From Cristatella mucedo (lineage: Eukaryota; Bryozoa; Phylactolaemata; Cristatellidae), in assembly GCA_009760855.2 (NCBI GenBank), contig WPIO01000007.1, positions 7,120,501-7,184,500 on the forward strand: 64,000 nucleotides of DNA, in the 5' to 3' direction. The notes below the pieces were generated by a model, which made no database searches, had not been told where the DNA came from, and was given only the letters and a program-made list of their open reading frames with translations. The position numbers and the translations under genes were made by a program. This document shows, piece after piece, positions 57,030-64,000 of the stretch. Numbering within the stretch: position 1 is the first letter of the stretch; every line of letters begins with the position of its first letter.

Positions 57030-58795
57030 TTCCTGTCCTGAGCCAGCACGGCTAGGCTGACTCGGATCTCGAACTGCTCAGCAGTTCGTCAAGGAATAGT
57101 CAGAATAATTATTAACAAATGATGTCACAAACTACTTGCAATGCTGATCCACTTCGTGGACTTAAAAGGACTGGTTCGTACTTTTAACTGGTCATCGATT
57201 TTATCGCAAGCTTCAGTGGGTTTCTTGCTACGACCGGGCTTCGTTGTCCGTGACGATCAACTGATAATAGAGTTTAACATGGTTCTGCCACTGTCCTTGG
57301 TCCTCAGTCCGTTTTTCGTCCACATTGTCTGGTCATGGCTCGAAATCGTGCTATTTTTAGAACTTGGTACTTGTCTGAAATATTATTGCAGCTAGTGCTG
57401 GCGACATGTTCCCTGTCGCATGCTAAGTGTTCTCTTTCTTAAGCCTGGCTAGGGGCAGTTTTTGAGGACGTTCAAGTGTGAAAGTCTGCTAGTTATCTTT
57501 CAGGCCACACAAGGCTCTCCCATTTTGGTGACAAAGCGAAACATCCCGAGCCGTGGCGTGGCGGCTTGGGTGCAGACGGATGTTGATGAGCGTGACACGT
57601 TTGAATCATGTTGGTTTAACACCCCACTCGGTTGACTGCTGAGTCTTACTTCTTTCGTTCGTTAAGTATCTTCTTCTGCAGTGTTCCACTATGCTGTCAA
57701 AGCTGACGAGTTTTCACGACCAGTTACTGATGGCTCCACTTGTCACTGAGACCATTATTGGCCCACTCTGCTTCATACAGGGGGCCCTTTACGATCGTTT
57801 AGTTGGTTCTGAGAGCCTGGTCGGTCACACGCTGCACTTGTCTTCTAGCCGAGAGATTATCGCCCTTTCTCCACGAGTTGACTCTGAAAGGGACTCATAA
57901 ATCATCGCCGAAGGCACCCAGAAGCCCTCGACGCTTAAAGCACCCACTCAAGGACCTCGTGACCCTTTTTGTTTAATTGTGGCAGTTTTTTGCTAATTCA
58001 TTTGATGCTTTAGGAAACCCACAGTTTCTATTGTTAGCAGGGATTTAGCAATGGGCATGCCATGGACATGTTACAGAACGAGACCGTCTGGCATTGGGAA
58101 CGAATTACCGGCACACAGTATACGATATACTTGTCTTGATAGAAGTTGGTACTGCATTTCGTGCAGGTCACACTTATAGGCATACATTAAAGTGAAAGTT
58201 GAAGTACAGGCATAGTTACACCACCACACGTATAGTTACCACATGCTTAGCCTCCTCAGTTATAATCAGGTGCCATCAGCATTATTTCCCTCGTGGAATA
58301 TTAAAAGTACGTGGTCATAGTGTAGCCAATGACGACAGCTTGTCTACTACGGTCCCGCCCATTTTCGCCAGAGGACCGAGTATGCCATTGGATTATGGAA
58401 GGCTCGGAGAAAACTAGAATGGCGTTTCTGGGTAAGCATTCTAATTCGTCGGAAGTCTGAGTTGAGGTGGACTTTGACGTAAAATGAGCGTTGCTCGCGC
58501 CACCAAAGCAGCACCCTGAATACCTGTTAAGCGAGGCAGCCGAACATCGAAACCCAGCGGGAAGCTGTGCATGTAAATGTAAAAGTCACGCTCGCTGACT
58601 CCTCACAAAATTACTACCTTAAAAGAATATTACAAGGAATCTGGACGCGTAGTTTCGTTAATTTCCGCCGCAGCCTCATTCCGATATGACCTGTTTATGG
58701 ATGAGTACCAAATTGTCGAAGGAAGAATTCAAACAATCTTCGAATTTTGGACCTCAGTGCTGTTCAACTGCATAGGCCAGAACGGTTGAGAATAA
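57030..58795. other. No gene recognised
   Basis: A 69-codon frame at 57691-57900 follows a good acceptor (cttctgcag at 57681) but resembles nothing known to me. No WW, PH or RhoGAP sequence was seen. Confidence 0.4.
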
Positions 58796-58799
58796 ATGG

Positions 58800-58900
58800 C
58801 ATTCAATTGCATTTACCTTTGCTGCAAATGTAAAGGGCCTAGAAAGAGATTGAGTTCTCTGAGGGTGCTTTATCAAGTGCTTTATTATTATTATTACGTT
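58800..58900 (+). mobile_element. LINE-A tail
   Basis: gctgcaaatgtaaagggcct, the hairpin and (TTA)4. Preceded by an aataaa at 58791 that is not part of the element. Confidence 0.8.
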
Positions 58901-58959
58901 AAATGTAAATTATGGCAATATCCTTCAAGCTCAGCCTCATGGCATTGATTCACAGTATT

Positions 58960-59120
58960 AGTGATAATAATGATAATACGCAGCTTTATAGCACCCTAAG
59001 AGAACTTAATTTATATCCAGGCACTTCACAATTCACTGCAAGAGATTCATTTACCAAGGATTAGTGATATGCATGGTATCAAGCATGCAAAAGCAAACCA
59101 GTGTACCGTGTTTAGGCCAG
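58960..59120 (-). mobile_element. LINE-A or SINE-2 tail
   Basis: gataataatgataatacgca, then the reversed hairpin (agcaccctaagagaacttaa). No tRNA-like head is visible, so it cannot be assigned to the LINE or the SINE. Confidence 0.6.
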
Positions 59121-60144
59121 CATGCTAAAGCAAACACGCCGACATTCATAGCCACCTGTTAGTAAGACCTCTTGCAAGCAAAATGCACACAATCTTGCGC
59201 ATGAATGAACGCAAAGCACCCTGAGTTGATGCAAGATCGTTGGAGGTACTTTTATGGATGTTTCCATTCAGTTAAATCGGTCTTGGTGTATCGCCGTCAC
59301 CAAACGCAAAAATTGTTCATCAAATTTCAGTTTTCGGAGAAAGCCCGAGACTTGTCAAACAATTTGGTGAAGTAGAGAAGAAACTTATTTTTCCACCATG
59401 CAGACAGTGGTGCTTATAAAACGCCGGGCTCTTAGTAAACTTTAGATGGATGTGTAATACAGGAATTTATGATGCAGAGCTCCGCAGCTGGCTTGCACCG
59501 TACAGCAGGGTGCAGAGATGACAGCTGAGCCGCGAACGAATGCTGTTATTGTAACTTGGTACACGGCTGGACACGCCCATGCTAGGGAAATCACAGCAAC
59601 AGTCGGGGTGAAGGTAAAGGCTGTCTTTGGTGCCGTTAGTCGCCCCTGAGACATCCCTGTTGAAATTTAATGATAGGATAGTTGGGCTGGACTGAAGTCA
59701 AGAGGGCCCTTTTAGGACAATATCCGCATGTTTTGTTTCGCTAAAATACTCGGGTTCCGTCTAACTAATGATTCTACAATTCCATAAGTTGAGAGAAAAT
59801 GCTGGATCACAACTCTTTTAAAACTTTAGAATGAGATATACAGATGCTGGATCGTTGGGCTGTCGCAGGTAATTTGCTTTTTCCTTGATGTAAGTACCTC
59901 GCTCGTCGCTCTTGATGCTTCGGGATGAATATGGACAATAACTTTCGCTCCCATTCTGGCAGCGGTCTTTCAGGCTCAAAATGGATTCCCAAATCCTAGA
60001 TCCGGGTAGCGGGCTGCCTGAGGTTCCTGATGAGAGGTACATTCGCGGCCAATTTTGAATTATTTGCAGTTGCATTAGCATTTGCTTAGCTGAGCGGTCT
60101 TCTAACGAGTTAGATGCAGCAGCGCTAGCGTTTGCCAGTTTTTT

Positions 60145-60215
60145 AGTCCGGAATTAGTAGCTCAGTAGTCCTCCAGTCTAGAAGTTAGCTATCTGGTTCA
60201 AACCGTTGGAGAACT
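60145..60215 (+). other. tRNA-like A/B-box pair
   Basis: tagtagctcagtag (A box, 60155-60168) and ggttcaaacc (B box, 60195-60204). The spacing is shorter than in a true tRNA and no acceptor stem is apparent. A tRNA relic or SINE head is likelier than a gene. Confidence 0.3.
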
Positions 60216-60225
60216 GCAGGATCAG

Positions 60226-60612
60226 ATGTCGGCCTGGCGAGAGGGCCGCATGGTTTTTGCACTGGTGAGGCTGCACGTTTTCGATTCTGACCCTGACATT
60301 ATGGCAGGCTCAGATGAGCTCAGCTTTATCGGCGTTAGGTTTGGTGTAGCCAAGATTACTTTCGATGGGCATTCAAACCTTTTCGCGATTAGTGCGTGTG
60401 CTGTACTCTTGTGTTACGAGAGTAACCGCTCCCATTTAGGCCCCGCTGCAGGGCTAACGCGCGCCTTCAGTAGCTTAGTATTCTTCTCTCAGCCGCTGCA
60501 AGCAGGCAAGGGTAAGAATGCGTACGCAACGACCGCTCACGCATTAAAGGGCATTTTGGACAGCCGAGGTAACTTAGTCGTAAAGACTACGCCAATTAAA
60601 TTAAATAGGTAA
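60226..60612 (+). CDS. Unrecognised 128-codon open frame
   Basis: An ATG-initiated frame of 128 codons in a stretch without recognised repeats. The product is not recognised. It contains one hydrophobic stretch (about residues 52-62) and no motif I can name. It sits just after a tRNA-like A/B-box pair. It may be chance. Confidence 0.15.
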   Translation: MSAWREGRMVFALVRLHVFDSDPDIMAGSDELSFIGVRFGVAKITFDGHSNLFAISACAVLLCYESNRSHLGPAAGLTRAFSSLVFFSQPLQAGKGKNAYATTAHALKGILDSRGNLVVKTTPIKLNR

Positions 60613-60649
60613 ACAAATTGCACTAACAAATAAATAGTTTTGCGAGATT

Positions 60650-60800
60650 TTTTAAACGAATAGCAAATTTTGTTACATATAATTATAAATATAATATATT
60701 AATATATATTATTTTTGTGCTATTTTCTCGAGCAAATAAATTAATAATTATAATAATTATAATAAATTAATAAATTTATAATAAATTTATAAACAAATAG
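60650..60800. repeat. AT-rich low-complexity stretch
   Basis: Almost only A and T, with overlapping taataatta and aaatttataata palindromes. It separates the 128-codon frame from a GC-rich block (60840-61160) that ends in LINE-A. Confidence 0.8.
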
Positions 60801-61159
60801 CACTCGCGTGCATTTCAAGTTTCCTTACTGCACACAAGTTGCGGCACTCATTTGCCTCACTGGTTCGGCGAGTGCTTTGAGGCGCGCTAGTCGCTCGCGT
60901 GGTTTGCGATTGGCTGCTTGCTAAGCGGTCGCGCGCCGGCGCTCGTTTTTCGCTTTCAGGGCTGCTGGCCGGACGCCGGCGCGACTATTCTTCCGCCCGG
61001 GCGCACCGCTGCATCGATACCCGGATCTAGGCATTCGGCTCACGTCGATGCAGCGAGTTTGAGGCTGCGCGTGAAGACGTCTCCTGCAGGGGCCGAAGCA
61101 GGTACCACTGCGCTCGTCCACCGCTGCGACGTCGCGAACTGCGACTGCGAAATCGGGCG

Positions 61160-61710
61160 CTTGTAGCCAGTGCTGAACTCTGCAGCTGCGCTTGTCAGTC
61201 GCGAGGGTCACAGCTGCCACATCAAACCACTTCTCGCCGATCTGCAGTGGATCCCCAACAAGCCGTGCATCGATCTTTAAGGTTTTGTCGCTCACTTTTG
61301 GGTCCCTTCATTCTCTGGCTCCAGCCTACTTATCCGAGCTACTTCCCAATCAGGCTAGGCATCGTACCGCCGGTTGCATTGACTCAAGTCGTTTAGCTGT
61401 GTCCCGAACTAACCTCAACTCTTTTGGAGACCTCGCCTTTAGTACGTATACTCCCAAAGCAAGAACTAACTGCCGACTGACGTTACAACATCACCCGACT
61501 TGACATTTAAAAGAGGCTAAAAGCGAGCCTGTTCTTCACAGCATTCGATGGGTTCTTCTAATTGTCCACTGTGTGCCTACTCACGCTGACTTTGTGCATG
61601 TCACCGCTAACCATATTGTCACTCTTTCGTAAAAGCTCATTTAAGTGTCTAGAAAGAAGCTAATTTTTCTGAGGGTGCTATATACACATATTATTATTCT
61701 TATTGTTATT
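61160..61710 (+). mobile_element. LINE-A 3' part
   Basis: RT C-terminal sequence (SLTFGSLHSLAPAYLSELLP), then TNLNSFGDLAFSTYTPKA, the 3' untranslated region, a diverged hairpin and ATTATTATTCTTATTGTTATT. Confidence 0.85.
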
Positions 61711-61814
61711 AACTCGATACAATGTCTAGCCTGGCGGTACGGGATGGCCCGCTCACGGTCTCACGTCTCAGACTGGAGGCGGCCCATCGGTCAGTGGCGG
61801 CAGCTGCACGAACA

Positions 61815-62345
61815 GCCTATTTATTGTCCTTAGAGGACACAAAGGCACGAGGTGGCTGAAACTGGTGCTGCACTTCAACTAGATATGAAGGAGCCAAGCC
61901 GTGGCGGGCCTTGAGGGTCAGTGTAGGAGCTTTACTATGTATCAGTTGATCAACCGGAAAAAGCCATCGAAACTTCTTCAGCCAAGGAGACACGTGGTCA
62001 AACCTCTGGGATTTGTAAACTAGCCTTGCAACCATATTCATCACCAGTATTAGTGATCTAATGGCTTTTTTTTTCAGTAGCTCGGGGAAAATGGAAATGA
62101 AATAATCTCACCGAGATAGAACTAGGGAGCTTGGTAAATTTTTCGCAAGCAACCGTAGAAGATAGTCCCTAATTTTAAAACAGGGATTGGACGTTATGGC
62201 TAGCTGTTGAGGCAGTCTTCCTTGTAAAGCTTTCAAAATATAGGCATCTGTCGAAGACAACACCTAAATTCCGAGCACGCAGAGACAGTCGCTCCACAGC
62301 ATCACGTACTATAAAAAAATGCTTAAGCAAAATGAAGGACAGTTC
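61815..62345 (-). mobile_element. LINE-B fragment
   Basis: Minus-strand LINE-B with MNMVARLVYKSQRFDHVSP and LTLKARHGLAPSYLVE. It lacks its 3' tail and stops near 62345. Confidence 0.8.
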
Positions 62346-62569
62346 AAATTGATTGAGAAAATGCAGTAAGGCAAAGGTGTTTTTTATTTAAATATCGTCG
62401 AGCCAGGAGATGTCGTAACGTCAGTCGGGAGTGAGTTCCAGGTTTGGGAGTATTTGAACTGCAGGCGCGGTCTCCAACGGATTCTAGGTTGGTTCGACGA
62501 ACAGCTAAACGACTCAAATCAGAAGAGCCGGCGGTACGATGCCTCCTAGCCTGATTGTGACGTAATTCT

Positions 62570-62705
62570 GATAGATATATTAGATATATATCAATATTAT
62601 CTATTGATATATATCTATTTATTATCTATTGATAATATTGATAGTTTTGATAATTATTGATAGTTGATAATATTGATAGTGATAATAATCTAATTAGATA
62701 TTAGA
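62570..62705. repeat. AT-rich tandem and palindromic repeat
   Basis: Repeats of attgataatattgatag and tatatatcta, partly self-complementary, inside a LINE-A copy. Confidence 0.85.
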
Positions 62706-62943
62706 GCAAGAAAAGGAAGAGAGCTAGAAGTGAGTGAAAAAAACTCACGAAGGCGTTGAGATGCCTGACGGAGTTAGCCACTGAAGGTTAGCTAGACTCG
62801 GCTTGATGGGTGTAACTTCGGCGCTTACGACGTGCACAGTTTTCCGCCGACGTTTTAGGCGCTTGATCGCACAGTCCCTAAGACCTGCGAGCTGTAAGTT
62901 GCAGAAGTCTGGGCAGGATGTCGCAAATGAACGGACCATATAT

Positions 62944-63095
62944 ATATAATTCATTTAAATAGCACCCCAAGAGAGAACTTAATCTCTATTCAGGCGCTTC
63001 ACATATGCCTCGGGGCTCGAGCCCACGACCTCAGTCAGACCTTGGTCGGAGCGAGCACCTTAACCGCTAGACCAAATCAGCTCAGCAACGTAGCT
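62944..63095 (-). mobile_element. SINE-2 copy inserted in LINE-A
   Basis: Left: attcatttaaatagcacccc and the reversed hairpin. Right: B box (ggctcgagcccacgacct) and A box (ccttaaccgctagaccaaat). LINE-A sequence lies on both sides, with perhaps 50 bp of it lost. Confidence 0.7.
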
Positions 63096-64000
63096 GAAAA
63101 CGTACGTAGCTGAAAGTAGGCAGACCTGACTTCGAAGCTGATGAGGTCGTCTAGTGAAAGGTCTCTTTAGAAAAGGACACCCAATTTCTTGCAGATGCTA
63201 TACGAGATATTCTTTCAGAGCACATTTTAAGTGATGCTTTTCCAATTTCCGAATTACACATAGTTTTCTCATAACTAAAATTTGGATTAATCGTGATTCA
63301 ATTTGAGAAATTCTTTTGCAATCCAATTTCAAATGTAAGCAATGCAGGCAGCAAGAGAGTTAAGAGCTTTTGAAGTGCTGGAAGGCAGGTAAGGCTCAAA
63401 GCACTGGTACAGCTATACGTCATCTGCATTAAGCTATTGCATCGGCAAGAGGAAGATTATAAATTGTTAAAGGAAGTGGATCAAGCGCAGAGCCGTGAGG
63501 TGCCCCAGTACTTTAGAGGCTCCTTGGATAATTTCTGTCAGTTGAAACCAATGCGCTGAAGTCTCTCACTGAAGTAGAACCCACACCATTGCAGTGCAGT
63601 GCCAGTTATGCCCAGGCCAGATGAGAGGCGAGTGAGATGGACGTAGTGATCAATGGTATCAAAAGCTGTCCAAAGACCTAGCAAGACATGTAGAAAATCT
63701 TCACATAATATCTCTACATTTCCGAGAGGGTCGTTATGGACCCGCAGCAACGTTGACTCTGTAGAATATTAGCTATGCAACCTGACTGGCTTGAAGTTTA
63801 GTCGCGGGAGTTCAGCTGCTTAAGCTCTCTTGGTCAAGTGATACCGCCCTAGTAAGTGGCCTAGCGACATGTCTCTTGAAAGGTGCAGGCACAATACCTG
63901 AGGACAAGGGCATGATCGATGATCATGAATGCATGAGGTCAAGGGACAGATCTAATATACTGGTTATTCATTGTAGTAGCAACGTGATCCATTGAAGAAA

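Larger units (their letters stand above)
62375..64000 (-). mobile_element. LINE-A, long decayed copy interrupted by AT repeat and SINE-2
   Basis: Minus-strand pieces in LINE-A order: LNSLPTDV-like C-terminus (62400-62560), RT C-terminal part (62705-62935), then after SINE-2 the part from 63096 to the window end with LWTAFDTIDHYVHLTRLSS at about 63660. An AT-rich stretch lies at 62570-62705. It runs off the right edge. Confidence 0.75.

Overview
This is animal nuclear DNA: split exons with GT-AG introns, tRNA-derived SINEs, LINEs with simple-repeat tails, Tc1-, Tigger- and hAT-like transposon relics, and long dinucleotide microsatellites. The protein-coding matches (HEATR3/Syo1 and the SH3 domain of the ARHGAP9/12/15/27 Rho-GAPs) point to a metazoan, plausibly a marine invertebrate such as a sponge. 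The sequence alone does not fix the species. Most of the window is transposon debris. All family calls come from reading translations and repeats by eye and from memory of the families; no search was run.

Gene 1 (about 3.4-26.4 kb, + strand) is the ribosomal-protein import chaperone HEATR3 (yeast Syo1). Twelve exons can be assigned. Nearly all junctions between 8.1 and 21.8 kb, and the one into the last assigned exon, agree in phase. The N-terminal roughly 130 residues were not found, and the extreme C-terminus is uncertain. Its introns are filled with LINEs: a near-complete LINE-A inside a LINE-B at 12.4-15.6 kb, and a LINE-B with an uninterrupted 674-codon frame on the opposite strand at 18.3-20.4 kb.

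Gene 2 (about 53.5-54.5 kb, + strand) has one long exon with an N-terminal SH3 domain of the ARHGAP9/12/15/27 type. The WW, PH and RhoGAP parts are not visible downstream in the window. A possible terminal exon of another gene ends about 100 bp upstream of its ATG.

The repeat landscape has two dominant LINE families. LINE-A has an RT frame, a conserved 3' hairpin (AAAGCGCC...GGCGCTTT) and a (TTA)n tail. LINE-B has a related RT and an (ACATT)n tail. Two tRNA-derived SINE families are present. SINE-2 carries the same 3' hairpin as LINE-A, the hallmark of a SINE that borrows a LINE's reverse transcriptase. SINE-1 (at least eight copies) has its own 3' end. Nested insertions give a relative order: LINE-A entered LINE-B at least three times, SINEs entered LINE-A, and a hAT-like element split another LINE and was itself hit by a LINE-A tail. 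A Tigger/pogo-like element (30.3-31.0 kb) retains CGCGG-rich termini.

No prokaryotic system, CRISPR array or functional RNA gene was found. The most rewarding features are the LINE/SINE tail pairing, the nested insertion chronology, the hAT and Tigger-like elements, and two perfect hairpins (28.63 kb, 54.78 kb) that no annotated feature explains.
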